Assembly: GCA_902634775.1 (NCBI GenBank)
Contig: CACPLG010000008.1
Span: 1 to 62,099 of the forward strand
Direction of reading: 5' to 3'
From: an uncultured Pelagibacteraceae bacterium
Lineage (GTDB): Bacteria > Pseudomonadota > Alphaproteobacteria > Pelagibacterales > Pelagibacteraceae
Length of the DNA stretch: 62,099 nucleotides
Below the pieces are notes generated by a model. It saw only the letters and a list, made by a program, of their open reading frames with translations. It ran no database searches and was not told where the DNA came from. Below, piece after piece: positions 35,948 through 45,347 of this stretch. The position numbers and the translations under genes were made by a program. Numbering within the stretch: position 1 is the first letter of the stretch; the number at the start of each line of letters is the position of its first letter.

Positions 35948-37209
35948 ATTTTTATTACTTTATAACCAATATCTCTTCTGAAGTAGCCATTCTTCCAATT
36001 TAATTTTTTAATTAAATTAATTGTTTCGTCTCTACATTTTAAAAAATCATCTGAGGTTGAAACAAAATTTAATACTCTTCCACCGTTTGAAATAAAACCA
36101 TTTTTTGTTTTTAATGTGCCAGCATGAAAAATATTTTGGTTTTTCAGTAATTTAAGTTTCTCTAAATCTTTTATCTCAATATTGTTCTCAAATTCTACTG
36201 GATAACCTTTTGAACATAAAACAATACAAACACTTTTTGTTCTAGAAAAATTTATATTTGTAAGATTTAACGTTCCATCACAACATGAAAGAAATATATC
36301 CATTAAATCTGTATTAAGAGTAGGCAAGATTGTTTGACACTCTGGGTCACCCATTCTGACATTAAATTCTATTAAAAAGGGCTCATCGTTTTTAATCATA
36401 AGGCCGACATATAGAAAACCTTTATAGACTCCGCCACTCTTATTTATTGCATTTAAAGTAGGTTCAATTATTCTGGTTTTAATTTTCAATTCTAAATCTT
36501 TGCTTAAAAGTCTTGATGGTGAGTAACAGCCCATACCTCCAGTATTTTTACCTGTATCTCCCTCACCGACTCTTTTATGGTCTTGAGCTGAACCAAAAAA
36601 TTTATAATTTATTCCATCGGTCACTATGAAATAACTCATTTCTTCTCCTTCTAAAAATTCTTCTATTAAAATTTGTTTAGCAGATCCAAATTTTCCGTTA
36701 AAAATTTCTTTTGAGGCTATTTTTGCATCATTAAAATTTTTACAAATATAAACCCCTTTACCTGATGCTAAACCATCAGCTTTTACGACAAGAGGAAAGT
36801 CACATTTATTCAAATAATTTAAGGTTTTATTTAAATCTTCAAAAATTTCGAACTTTGATGTTGGAATATTATTTTCCAAACAAATTTTCTTAGTAAAAAT
36901 TTTTGAACCTTCAAGCTTTGATGAAATTTTGTCTGGGCCAAATACTTTAATTGACTTTTCTTTAAAATGATCAACAATTCCATTTACCAAAGGTTTTTCT
37001 GGTCCAACAATTAATAATTTTATTTCTTTTTCTGTGCAAAGTCTTTCCAGTTCAAAAAAATTATCAAGATCTAAATTAACATTTTCAGCAATTAAACCAG
37101 TGCCTGCATTACCTGGAAAACAAAAAATTTTGGACACTTTTTTTGATTTATTAAGCATATAACAAATCGCATGTTCTCTTCCACCACTTCCAATAATTCC
37201 TACATTCAT
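35944..37209 (-). CDS. purD: phosphoribosylamine-glycine ligase
   Basis: PurD is an ATP-grasp enzyme of the second step of purine synthesis, joining glycine to phosphoribosylamine. The 421 residues begin with MNVGIIGSGGREHAICYML. They include VKADGLASGKGVYIC, the HKRVGEGDTGKNTGGMGCYSPS signature near residue 210, and IEFNVRMGDPECQTILP near 285. The length is normal. It is divergent from the DUF2093 gene with only 24 bp between the start codons, so each promoter must overlap coding sequence. Confidence 0.96.
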   Translation of the reverse strand: MNVGIIGSGGREHAICYMLNKSKKVSKIFCFPGNAGTGLIAENVNLDLDNFFELERLCTEKEIKLLIVGPEKPLVNGIVDHFKEKSIKVFGPDKISSKLEGSKIFTKKICLENNIPTSKFEIFEDLNKTLNYLNKCDFPLVVKADGLASGKGVYICKNFNDAKIASKEIFNGKFGSAKQILIEEFLEGEEMSYFIVTDGINYKFFGSAQDHKRVGEGDTGKNTGGMGCYSPSRLLSKDLELKIKTRIIEPTLNAINKSGGVYKGFLYVGLMIKNDEPFLIEFNVRMGDPECQTILPTLNTDLMDIFLSCCDGTLNLTNINFSRTKSVCIVLCSKGYPVEFENNIEIKDLEKLKLLKNQNIFHAGTLKTKNGFISNGGRVLNFVSTSDDFLKCRDETINLIKKLNWKNGYFRRDIGYKVIKI

Positions 37210-37233
37210 CTATAGTGATCTTATAACTTATAA

Positions 37234-37425
37234 ATGAAAAATAAATTAGCTAAATTAAAATACTTGCCAAATAAGTTCGAAATAATTGAGCCGGGCGATC
37301 ATGTTATTTGTGCGGTATCCAAGCAGAAAATATATCTTCAAAATCTCAACTATTGGAATGTTGAATTTCAAGAAGCATATTTTTCCTATAAAGAAGCTCA
37401 ATTAAAAAGAGAAGAGCAAAGTTAA
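37234..37425 (+). CDS. DUF2093 family small protein
   Basis: This 63-residue protein matches the alphaproteobacterial DUF2093 pattern: KLKYLPNKFEIIEPGDHVIC, then CAVSKQKIYLQNLNYWNVE and FQEAYFSYKEA. The 'PGd.V.CAV....I.L..L.YW....QEAY' signature is characteristic. The function is unknown and there is no signal or membrane segment. In alphaproteobacteria such genes often lie near DNA or purine metabolism genes. Here it is divergent from purD and converges on the acyltransferase gene with a 7-bp gap. Confidence 0.8.
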   Translation: MKNKLAKLKYLPNKFEIIEPGDHVICAVSKQKIYLQNLNYWNVEFQEAYFSYKEAQLKREEQS

Positions 37426-37432
37426 TTAAAAC

Positions 37433-38290
37433 CTATCTCCATCTGTTATGAGTCCATATCCATTGAGAGGGATTTTTTTTAATTTTATTTTCCAACCATT
37501 GATTGAGTTTAAGGCTAATCGAAGCGCTGTCCTCGTTTCCCTCAAAGATTATTTGCTCATCAAAAGTAATCTTAAAATTAATTTTATTATATCTTTCAAT
37601 ATGAACTGGTTGAACTTTACATTTAAATTTTTTTACAAATTGTGCTGGTATTGTTGTTGTGAATGCTGGATAGTCAAAAAAATTTATCTTTTCACCTTCA
37701 CTTACTCTTTGATCAATCATGATCGCAACACTTGTGCCTTGCTTAAAAAACTTCAAAGATTCTCTAACTCCATTGATTCCTTTTTTAATTTGATTTTTAC
37801 AAATATACTTTTTACGAATAGGCTCCATTATTGAATTAACCAATTTATTATTTAATGGCCTGTAAATTGCAGACAAATTTATTCCTGCTTTTTCGATAAC
37901 CATAGCCATTAACTCAAAGTTACTGAAGTGCGCTGAAACAAAAATAACTGGAGGACCTTTTTTAATTTCATCTAATGTTTCTATGTTTTCAATTTTAATA
38001 TATTTATCTAAATCGCCTTTTCTAAAATTAGAAATATAAGGGTATTCAGATAAAATTCTTCCGTAATTACCCCACATTTCCTCAGAGATGTTATTCAATT
38101 TTTCAGGAGTTAGTGTATCATCAAATTTAAGTAAATTATCTTTGATTACTTCTTTTGATCTAAAAAATGGACCAAATGTTTTTCCAAGAAAGCACCCAAA
38201 ATCTGATGCTATTCTGTATCCAAGTATTTTAAATAAGATAAAAAGAATAATAATCAAAATATATTCAAATAAATATTTTACTAACTTCAT
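37433..38290 (-). CDS. lipid A biosynthesis acyltransferase (LpxL/HtrB-like)
   Basis: This 285-residue inner-membrane acyltransferase has an N-terminal hydrophobic anchor (about 8-25). The catalytic H-x4-E motif is HFSNFE in VSAHFSNFELMA. Further motifs are LSAIYRPLNNKLVN, GTSVAIMIDQRVSEG and the C-terminal QWIWTHNRWR found in LpxL/LpxM proteins. It adds a secondary acyl chain to Kdo-lipid A. It overlaps lpxK by 4 bp and lies in the order msbA-waaA-lpxK-acyltransferase, a coherent lipid A block. Confidence 0.9.
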   Translation of the reverse strand: MKLVKYLFEYILIIILFILFKILGYRIASDFGCFLGKTFGPFFRSKEVIKDNLLKFDDTLTPEKLNNISEEMWGNYGRILSEYPYISNFRKGDLDKYIKIENIETLDEIKKGPPVIFVSAHFSNFELMAMVIEKAGINLSAIYRPLNNKLVNSIMEPIRKKYICKNQIKKGINGVRESLKFFKQGTSVAIMIDQRVSEGEKINFFDYPAFTTTIPAQFVKKFKCKVQPVHIERYNKINFKITFDEQIIFEGNEDSASISLKLNQWLENKIKKNPSQWIWTHNRWR

Positions 38291-39225
38291 AACCTCTCTT
38301 TTAAATACTTATAAAATTTTTTTTCTTGATCAATTGATAATTCTATTTTTAAAAAATTTATATTTTTTCGAAAGGCCTTCTTTATTCGAAAGTAATCTTT
38401 TTCAGTAGTAATCAGTTTACAACCATTTATTTTTGCTAATTCATTTAGTTTTAGTAAGTCTCCGTCAGTATAATTATAGTGGTCTGGAAATTTTTTATAA
38501 TCGACAAGTTTAATCTTTAAATTTTTAAGTGTATCAAAAAAAGTATGGGGATTTCCAATTCCACTAAATGCAAGAAATTTTTTTTTCTTAAAATTGGAAA
38601 AATTTTTAGGAACATATTTGCCCATAAATATTTTTAAGTCTGGATTTATGTTCTTAATTTTATCAATGAAATTTTTAGTTTCTTTGTTTGCATTACCATT
38701 AATTAAAACAACATCATAGTTTTTTAAACTGTTTAATTTTTCTCGTAGAGGTCCAGCAGGAATTACATGTCCGTTTCCATCTAATTTTAAGGAATTGAAG
38801 CAAACTATTTTTAAGTCATAATTAATTGTTTTTTCTTGTAAGCCATCATCAAATATAACTATTTTCGCTTTTTCTTGTTCGGCTTTTAAAAGAGACTCTT
38901 CTCTAGTCTTTTCAAAAATTACTTTATGTTTGGCCTCTAACATCTTTTTTTCATCTTCGTGAGAAAAATAATTTTTTTTAATAATAAGAGTCTTATTTTT
39001 TTTCTTTAAATAATTTGCTAAATTATTTACGAGTGGTGTTTTTCCAGTTCCACCAATATAAATATTTCCAACACAAATTGTTCTGAAATCGTAATAATTT
39101 TTTTTGGGTTTACTTTCTTCATAATAGTTTTTTATTATAATTATCAAAGAAATCGGAAATAATAATATTGAAATTAAACTAATACGATCTCTTTTATCCC
39201 AAAACTTTGGTTTATAGAACTTCAT
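38287..39225 (-). CDS. lpxK: tetraacyldisaccharide 4'-kinase
   Basis: LpxK phosphorylates the 4' position of lipid A disaccharide. The 312-residue protein has an N-terminal membrane-associated helix (about 14-33) and a P-loop GNIYIGGTGKTPLVNNLA (52-69). DDGLQEKTINYDLKIVCFN holds the catalytic Asp region. The end, KLITTEKDYFRI, is the family's C-terminal signature. The length is standard. It overlaps both neighbours by 4 bp (waaA upstream, the acyltransferase downstream), which indicates tight operon structure. Confidence 0.95.
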   Translation of the reverse strand: MKFYKPKFWDKRDRISLISILLFPISLIIIIKNYYEESKPKKNYYDFRTICVGNIYIGGTGKTPLVNNLANYLKKKNKTLIIKKNYFSHEDEKKMLEAKHKVIFEKTREESLLKAEQEKAKIVIFDDGLQEKTINYDLKIVCFNSLKLDGNGHVIPAGPLREKLNSLKNYDVVLINGNANKETKNFIDKIKNINPDLKIFMGKYVPKNFSNFKKKKFLAFSGIGNPHTFFDTLKNLKIKLVDYKKFPDHYNYTDGDLLKLNELAKINGCKLITTEKDYFRIKKAFRKNINFLKIELSIDQEKKFYKYLKERL

Positions 39226-40457
39226 AAAATAATTCTCTCAAGTTCGTTTAAATTTTTCCTTAAAATCAAATTCCCAATTTTTTTAAGCTTCTCGATTTTA
39301 CTTGAATTATTTTTTTTATTTTTAAAAAGATTTAATGCCTTTTTCTCCAAATCTTTACCGTTAGACACTTTTAGTGATAATTTTTCTTTTTCTAACATTT
39401 TATATACATCTTTAAAATTAAAAGTGTAATTGCCATGTATAATATTACAGCCAAACCTCAATGCCTCTAAAGGATTTTGCCCTCCTTTTGAAACTAAAGA
39501 ACCACCTAAAAAAACAACATTACTAATTTTGTAAAAAGATTTACTTTCACCGTAACTATCTACTATGTAAATGTCACAATCTTTAGTCTTTTTATTTTCA
39601 CTGTGTTTTACATAATTTAAATCTTTATTATCTAACATCCTAATAATTTCATTGGTTCTTTCAATATGTCTTGGAATAATGATTGTAATTAACCTAGGAA
39701 TTTTTTTTTTTAATTTAATGTGTAAATTAGCAAAAATTTCTTCCTCATTATAATGAGTGCTGGCTGAACACAAAATATTTTTATTTTTAAAAATTTCCTT
39801 TTTAATTTTTTTTAATTTATCATTAGGAGAACTAATGAATTTGAGGTTTCCTAAAAATCTTAATTTTTTAATTCCTAATTTTTTGTAATATAAAAATGTT
39901 TCTTTATTTTGTGGAAATATATAATCGAATTCCTCAAGAATCTTTTTACCAAAACTTTTTATTGAAAACCACTTTTTAAATGTTTTTTCAGTCATTCTGG
40001 CATTTATAAGTACAATTTTGATTTCTCTCTTTTTTAATTCAGATATCATAGTTGGCCAAATCTCAGATTCTGCGAAAACAGCAGATGATGGTTTCCAGTG
40101 ATTTAAAAAATTATTAATAATAAATATATTATCTAGTGGATAAAATTGATGTACAGTTTTTTTAAATTTAAATTTTTCAAATATTTTTGATGAACTCAAG
40201 GTAGAAGTTGTCACTAAAATTTGTTTTACAGATTTTTTTCTCTCAAATTCATGAATTAATGGAACAATACTTAGAAATTCACCAACACTTGAGCAGTGAA
40301 ACCAAATTAATTTCCCTGAACTCTTTTTTCCTTTGTTTATAGAAAATTTTTCTAAAAATCTTTTTGGATTTTCTTTTTTTTTTAATATTCTATAAATAAT
40401 TATTAATGGAGATAATAAAATGACTATATATACTAATAGATTATAGATTATCCTCAT
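39222..40457 (-). CDS. waaA: 3-deoxy-D-manno-octulosonic acid transferase (Kdo transferase)
   Basis: This 411-residue GT30 enzyme transfers Kdo to lipid IVA at the inner membrane. It has an N-terminal anchor (about 4-22), the acceptor-side motif IWFHCSSVGEFLSIVPLI (Glu in the GE pair is catalytic in the family), SEIWPTMISELKKREIKIVL, and the sugar-nucleotide region VVFLGGSLVSKGGQNPLEAL. It shares one base with the msbA-like stop codon upstream and overlaps lpxK by 4 bp. It probably adds one or two Kdo residues; the number cannot be read from sequence. Confidence 0.94.
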   Translation of the reverse strand: MRIIYNLLVYIVILLSPLIIIYRILKKKENPKRFLEKFSINKGKKSSGKLIWFHCSSVGEFLSIVPLIHEFERKKSVKQILVTTSTLSSSKIFEKFKFKKTVHQFYPLDNIFIINNFLNHWKPSSAVFAESEIWPTMISELKKREIKIVLINARMTEKTFKKWFSIKSFGKKILEEFDYIFPQNKETFLYYKKLGIKKLRFLGNLKFISSPNDKLKKIKKEIFKNKNILCSASTHYNEEEIFANLHIKLKKKIPRLITIIIPRHIERTNEIIRMLDNKDLNYVKHSENKKTKDCDIYIVDSYGESKSFYKISNVVFLGGSLVSKGGQNPLEALRFGCNIIHGNYTFNFKDVYKMLEKEKLSLKVSNGKDLEKKALNLFKNKKNNSSKIEKLKKIGNLILRKNLNELERIIL

Positions 40458-42199
40458 TAATGTTTTTGAATTTGTTTTTCGTAGAAATTTTTATAGACTT
40501 CTGAATTTTCAATTAACTCACTGTGTGTACCTTCACCAATTACTTTTCCTGAATCAATAACATATATTTTGTTGGAATTTAGTATAGTTGATAACCTGTG
40601 TGCGATTACTACAGTAGTTCTTCCTTTAGTGAGATATTTAATTGCTTCTTGAATTTTTTCCTCAGTTTCTGCGTCTAAGGATGAGGTTGCCTCGTCTAAA
40701 AGAATGATTTTACTTTTTTTCAAGATTGCTCTTGCAATTGAAAGTCTCTGTTTTTCTCCACCAGACAATCTAACTCCGTTTTCTCCGATTAAAGTGTCAT
40801 ACTTTTTAGGAAGGTTTTCAATAAATTCTAAGCAATGAGATAATTTTGCTGCCTCATGTATTTGTTCTTCTGTTGCGTCTAAATTGGCATACTTTATGTT
40901 ATTTAAAACAGTATCATCAAACAAAGTGGTTTCTTGGCTTACAAGAGATATGTTGTTTCTTATAGATGACAATCTTTTAGAATAAATAGATTGATTATCA
41001 ATTTTGATATCACCGTTTTGGGGGTCATAAAATCTTGGTATCAAATTTAATATTGTTGATTTTCCTGCTCCACTGTGACCAACAAGAGAAGTCATTTTTC
41101 CACCATTTATAAATAAGTTTATATCTTTTAAAACTATCTTATCTTCGTCATTGTAAGTAAAATTTACTTTTTTAAACTCAATATTACCTTTGTTTAAATA
41201 AATTTTTTCTAAACTATTATCTTCGGAAATTTTTTCTTTAAGGTCGATAATCGGTAAAATCCTTTTCGCACCAGCTAATCCCTGGTTTATTGTTATATTC
41301 AAGGTAGCAAGCGACCTTACAGGCTGATATGCTAACATCATTGCAGCTAAAAATGAAAAAAAGTTACCAATACCTAACTCATCACTTATGATTAGGTTGC
41401 CTGAATAAAAAATCAGTATTGCAATCATAATTCCAGTTAAAACTTCCATAATAGGCGATGACCTTGCATAGATTTCGTTTAATTTTTTTCCTTTATCCAT
41501 AAGTATTTTTAAAGCTCCATCCGCTCTTGCAGCTTCATAAGACTCCTTTTGAAAAATTTTAATGAGTTTATGATTTTTGAAAATTTCAATTAAATAAGTA
41601 TTTACCGTACCAGCTTGATCCATCGCTTGAGTTGTAACTTTTGTAATTCTTTTTCCTAAAAGATTTGCAAAGAAACTTGCTAAAGGTATCATTATGATTG
41701 CGACAAGAGACAGTTTCCAATTTTGATAAAACATCACAGATAAAAGACCTATAAGAGTTAAGGTGTCTTTAAAAAGATTTAGAATCGCTACGCTTACCAA
41801 CGCTGTCATAAAATTTACATCGCTAATTAAATTAGTAATTATTTTCCCTGAATGGCGTTTTTCGATAAAATTAGTGTCAGCTTTTATTAATGCTTTCATC
41901 ATATCTAATTGTAACGATTTTTTAATTTCTTCTGAAATTCTTATCATAATTACTTTTGCTCCATAAAGCGATAACCCTTTTCCTGCGAAAGCAATAATTA
42001 TAAAAAAGGGAATTACATAAATTAATGATCTGTCTTTATTCAAAAATATTTTTTCAATAGCCGGGTCTAGAAGATAAGCAATAGATGAAGTACTTCCTGC
42101 TAACACAATCGAAAATATCAATGCTAGTAGTATTTTATTTAAATATTTTCTTGTATAATCTCTATATAACCTCCTAAGAATTTCAGAATTTTTCATCAC
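40457..42199 (-). CDS. msbA: MsbA-like ABC exporter (lipid A/LPS flippase)
   Basis: This 580-residue half-transporter has a six-helix membrane domain (about 1-310) fused to an ATPase. Walker A is GHSGAGKST at 374-382, the signature is LSGGEKQRLSIARA, and Walker B is IILLDEATSSLD, followed by the H-loop VVIAHRLST. The location at the head of the waaA-lpxK-acyltransferase run supports lipid A core flipping, though a multidrug exporter of the same family cannot be excluded. It overlaps ubiA by 4 bp. Confidence 0.88.
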   Translation of the reverse strand: MMKNSEILRRLYRDYTRKYLNKILLALIFSIVLAGSTSSIAYLLDPAIEKIFLNKDRSLIYVIPFFIIIAFAGKGLSLYGAKVIMIRISEEIKKSLQLDMMKALIKADTNFIEKRHSGKIITNLISDVNFMTALVSVAILNLFKDTLTLIGLLSVMFYQNWKLSLVAIIMIPLASFFANLLGKRITKVTTQAMDQAGTVNTYLIEIFKNHKLIKIFQKESYEAARADGALKILMDKGKKLNEIYARSSPIMEVLTGIMIAILIFYSGNLIISDELGIGNFFSFLAAMMLAYQPVRSLATLNITINQGLAGAKRILPIIDLKEKISEDNSLEKIYLNKGNIEFKKVNFTYNDEDKIVLKDINLFINGGKMTSLVGHSGAGKSTILNLIPRFYDPQNGDIKIDNQSIYSKRLSSIRNNISLVSQETTLFDDTVLNNIKYANLDATEEQIHEAAKLSHCLEFIENLPKKYDTLIGENGVRLSGGEKQRLSIARAILKKSKIILLDEATSSLDAETEEKIQEAIKYLTKGRTTVVIAHRLSTILNSNKIYVIDSGKVIGEGTHSELIENSEVYKNFYEKQIQKH

Positions 42200-43062
42200 A
42201 AATTCCCACCGATCAAAATATTTATAAAAACAAGAAGTCCTAAAAAGTTATTACTTTTGAACTTACTCAAGCACATTTGAGGTTTTGAAATATCCAAAGG
42301 CTTTATTTGAAATATTATCAAATGAAAAAAAATTAAAAATGAGAATAAAAAGTAATAAAAACTATAGGACATTAATACTCCAACTAGAAAGATAGAAACG
42401 TAAAAAATTAAATAACATACTGTCAAAAACATTTTTGGATTTTTTTTAAACTTTATTGATGTAGATTTTACTCCTATAATTTCGTCATCTTTAATATCTT
42501 GAAATCCATATATAGTGTCGTAACCGAGTGTCCAAAATATGGCTCCAAAATAAAAAATTAGCGGATAATAACTAAATTCATTTGTCAAAGAAACCCATGC
42601 CATTATCAAACCGTAGTTAAATGTGAGTCCTAAAAAAAGCTGTGGCCAATAAGTAAATCTTTTCATTAAGGGGTAGGAGAATGCAAAAGGCATAGAAGCT
42701 AATCCCAATAAAATTGTATTTTGATTAAATTGTATTAAAATTATAAAAGCAGAAAGACATAGAAAAAAAACATACATTAAACTTTTTTGTACAGAAATTT
42801 TTCCAGAGGCGATCGGTCTACTTTTTGTTCTATCTACCATAGCATCAATTTTTCTATCTAAAATATCGTTTACAATACAACCTGCTGACCTCATCAACAC
42901 AGCCCCACCAAAAAATAATAAACAGTGTTTTAAAAATACGTAATTATTATTAGAAAACTGAAAAGCTAGAGTAAGACCCCACAGACAAGGCCAAAATAAA
43001 AGCATAAAGCCTATGGGTTTTTTAATTCTAGTTAAATCTAAAAATAAATCAAAATTTTTCAT
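42196..43062 (-). CDS. ubiA: 4-hydroxybenzoate polyprenyltransferase
   Basis: UbiA attaches the polyprenyl tail to 4-hydroxybenzoate in ubiquinone synthesis. The 288-residue membrane enzyme has eight or nine helices and both aspartate-rich motifs: NDILDRKIDAMVDRTKSRPI (about 66-85) and YDTIYGFQDIKDDEIIGVKS (about 180-199). The start RIKKPIGFMLLFWPCLWG is typical for UbiA rather than heme O synthase, which is encoded separately at 49.3 kb. It overlaps the msbA-like gene by 4 bp and is divergent from the DUF2721 gene. Confidence 0.93.
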   Translation of the reverse strand: MKNFDLFLDLTRIKKPIGFMLLFWPCLWGLTLAFQFSNNNYVFLKHCLLFFGGAVLMRSAGCIVNDILDRKIDAMVDRTKSRPIASGKISVQKSLMYVFFLCLSAFIILIQFNQNTILLGLASMPFAFSYPLMKRFTYWPQLFLGLTFNYGLIMAWVSLTNEFSYYPLIFYFGAIFWTLGYDTIYGFQDIKDDEIIGVKSTSIKFKKNPKMFLTVCYLIFYVSIFLVGVLMSYSFYYFLFSFLIFFHLIIFQIKPLDISKPQMCLSKFKSNNFLGLLVFINILIGGNL

Positions 43063-43115
43063 TATAATTTTCTTGTAAATAACAAAGCATCAATTCATAA
43101 TCAAATTGATTCGCT

Positions 43116-43523
43116 ATGGATATTGATTACACAGTTACAGCACTTATGTTTCCCGCAATACCACTTATAATGGGTGTTTATAGCAACAGATTTCATACAT
43201 TAAGCAATTTGATAAGAAAAATACATGATGAGCATGTTTTTGAAAAACACACCCCTCCTGAATGGAAAAATCAATTAATAAATTTAAACGACAGGATTAG
43301 CGTTTTAAAGCTCACAATTATGTTTTCAGCATTTGGATTTTTATTCAACATGTTAACAGTATTTGCGCTTTATTTGGATAAAATATTAGTTGCAAGAATT
43401 ATATTTGGATCATGTTGTCTCTCTATGATGGTGTCTATAGTTTTTTTTATAAGAGAAATTCAAATTTCAACTAAAGCGCTTAAATTGCATATTTCAGATA
43501 TGGATGTGCAGTTTAAGGAGTAA
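43116..43523 (+). CDS. DUF2721 family membrane protein
   Basis: This 135-residue protein has a membrane segment near the N-terminus (about 8-22, MFPAIPLIMGVYSNRF). A conserved-looking soluble stretch NLIRKIHDEHVFEKH follows, and then two C-terminal helices (about 68-120). This layout and the 'NR...L....R' pattern match the uncharacterised DUF2721 family. No function is known. It is divergent from ubiA (53-bp gap) and overlaps the convergent quinone oxidoreductase by 11 bp. Confidence 0.75.
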   Translation: MDIDYTVTALMFPAIPLIMGVYSNRFHTLSNLIRKIHDEHVFEKHTPPEWKNQLINLNDRISVLKLTIMFSAFGFLFNMLTVFALYLDKILVARIIFGSCCLSMMVSIVFFIREIQISTKALKLHISDMDVQFKE

Positions 43524-44484
43524 TTATTGCGGGCCCTAAAATTTTTCTTCCTTCTAAATCTTGATGAGCAATAGATGCATCTTTCAAAGCATATTTTTTA
43601 AATATCTCAACTTTTACAGCTCCAGATTTAACCATTTCAAAAAGTTTATTTGAGGCTTCATCCAATTCTTCTCTTGTGGAAGTGTAGTGTGCAATACTAG
43701 GTCTTGTAAGGTATAAACCTTTTGGTGCTATAAGTTTTCCAACATCAACTGGATCTAATTTTCCTGATGCGTTTCCAAATGAAACCATTGTTCCTCGCAT
43801 TTTTAAACAACCTAATGAATTTTCTAAAGTATTTTTCCCTACCCCATCATAGACTACCGGCAGACCTTCGTTATTGGTTAATTGTAAAACTTTATCTTTA
43901 AAATTTTCTTTATTATAATTAATCACTTCATCACATCCATATTTTTTTGCTAACTTGATTTTTTCGTCCGATCCAACTGTTCCTATTACCTTGCAACCTA
44001 AACTTTTAGCCCATTGGCAAAAAATTTGACCAACACCGCCAGCCGCAGCGTGGAATAAAACTGTTTGACCTTTTTTAACTGGATATGTTTTGTGTAAAAG
44101 ATAGAAAGTTGTTAGACCTTTAGTCATTAAACAAGCCACGATTTCAAGATCTATTCCATCGGGTACTTTCACTAAATTTTTCGTTGGATAAATTCTATGA
44201 GTTGAATACGACCCAAGAGGCGCAGCTGCATAAGCTACCTTATCGCCTTCTTTAAAATTCTTAACACCTGACCCAACTTTTTCTATAATCCCTGCACCTT
44301 CAAGTCCAATCCCTGATGGCAGTGGTACAGGATATAGTCCTGACCTATGGTATGTGTCAATGAAGTTTAAACCTATAGCCGAATGCTTTATTAATACTTC
44401 ATTTTCTTTAGGTTCAGTGATAGATAATTTTTCGTATTTTAAAACCTCAGGACCACCAGTTTTAGAAAAGTTTATATAATGCAT
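43513..44484 (-). CDS. zinc-independent NADPH:quinone oxidoreductase (QOR-like)
   Basis: This 323-residue medium-chain reductase has a GroES-like N-terminal domain with HSAIGLNFIDTYHRSGLYPV and LPSGIGLEGAGIIEKVG. The Rossmann motif is VLFHAAAGGVGQIFCQWAKS (about 144-163). Zinc-ligand cysteines of alcohol dehydrogenases are absent, placing it in the QOR subgroup. It reduces quinones or similar electrophiles with NADPH. It directly follows the pirin gene (no gap), so they form a redox-related pair on the minus strand. Confidence 0.92.
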   Translation of the reverse strand: MHYINFSKTGGPEVLKYEKLSITEPKENEVLIKHSAIGLNFIDTYHRSGLYPVPLPSGIGLEGAGIIEKVGSGVKNFKEGDKVAYAAAPLGSYSTHRIYPTKNLVKVPDGIDLEIVACLMTKGLTTFYLLHKTYPVKKGQTVLFHAAAGGVGQIFCQWAKSLGCKVIGTVGSDEKIKLAKKYGCDEVINYNKENFKDKVLQLTNNEGLPVVYDGVGKNTLENSLGCLKMRGTMVSFGNASGKLDPVDVGKLIAPKGLYLTRPSIAHYTSTREELDEASNKLFEMVKSGAVKVEIFKKYALKDASIAHQDLEGRKILGPAIITP

Positions 44485-45327
44485 TTAATATTTTGCAAAA
44501 GTACCATTTTGGTAATCATTTATTGCCTCAACAATTTCAGCTTTCGTGTTCATCACAAATGGACCACCTCTAGCTATTGGCTCTCCGATAGGTTTGCCTG
44601 CGATAAATAAAAATTCGCTTTCTTTTTCGGCTTTGATTTGAAGGTTCTTACCTTGTTTTAACAATATCAAATTTGAGTCGTTTGTTTTTTCATGATTTGC
44701 TTTACCAACTTTAATTTGCCCTTTTAGCAAATAAATAAATGAATTATGTCCCTCCGGAACATCACAAGAAAATTCTTTTTCATTTTTTAAAATTGTATGA
44801 AAATAAATTGGTTCAACGTTGTGATTTTTTTCAGGACCCTCAATATCTTTGAACTTCCCAGCAATTACTTTAACTACTTTTTCATCATCGCTATAAGTTC
44901 CAAGCTCTTTGTTTTTAATGTAAATATACTCAGGTTTATTTTTTTTTAATTTTGCAGGCATATTTATCCACAATTGAAATCCAAGTAATTGACCATCAGA
45001 CATTGCAGGCATTTCAGAATGTATTATTCCTCTTCCAGTTTTCATCCATTGCACATCTCCTGATGACATAATTCCTTTAGCACCAGTGCTATCCTCATGC
45101 TCAAATTTTCCTTTAAGCATGTAAGTAACTGTTTCAATACCTCTATGAGGATGAGGCGGAAAACCTGCAACATAATCATCTTTGTTCTCTGAACCAAATT
45201 CATCTAGCATTAAAAAAGGATCAACATAATCTGCTTCTGGTGTTCCTATACTTCTTTTAAGTTTTACACCTGCACCATCAGATGTTTCAATAGATTTTAC
45301 AATTTTTTTGATTTCAATATTTGACAT
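44485..45327 (-). CDS. pirin family protein
   Basis: This 280-residue bicupin begins with VDPFLMLDEFGSEN and the metal-site motif FPPHPHRGIETVTYMLKG (near residue 55-72). HSEMPAMSDG follows with further ligands. The C-terminal cupin ends AKPIGEPIARGGPFVMNT-like (GKPIGEPIARGGPFVMNT). Some pirins have quercetin dioxygenase activity; others act as redox-sensing regulators. The substrate is unknown here. It adjoins the quinone oxidoreductase gene and lies 20 bp downstream of the HAD gene. Confidence 0.92.
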   Translation of the reverse strand: MSNIEIKKIVKSIETSDGAGVKLKRSIGTPEADYVDPFLMLDEFGSENKDDYVAGFPPHPHRGIETVTYMLKGKFEHEDSTGAKGIMSSGDVQWMKTGRGIIHSEMPAMSDGQLLGFQLWINMPAKLKKNKPEYIYIKNKELGTYSDDEKVVKVIAGKFKDIEGPEKNHNVEPIYFHTILKNEKEFSCDVPEGHNSFIYLLKGQIKVGKANHEKTNDSNLILLKQGKNLQIKAEKESEFLFIAGKPIGEPIARGGPFVMNTKAEIVEAINDYQNGTFAKY

Positions 45328-45347
45328 AGTTTTAGTTTAATTATGTT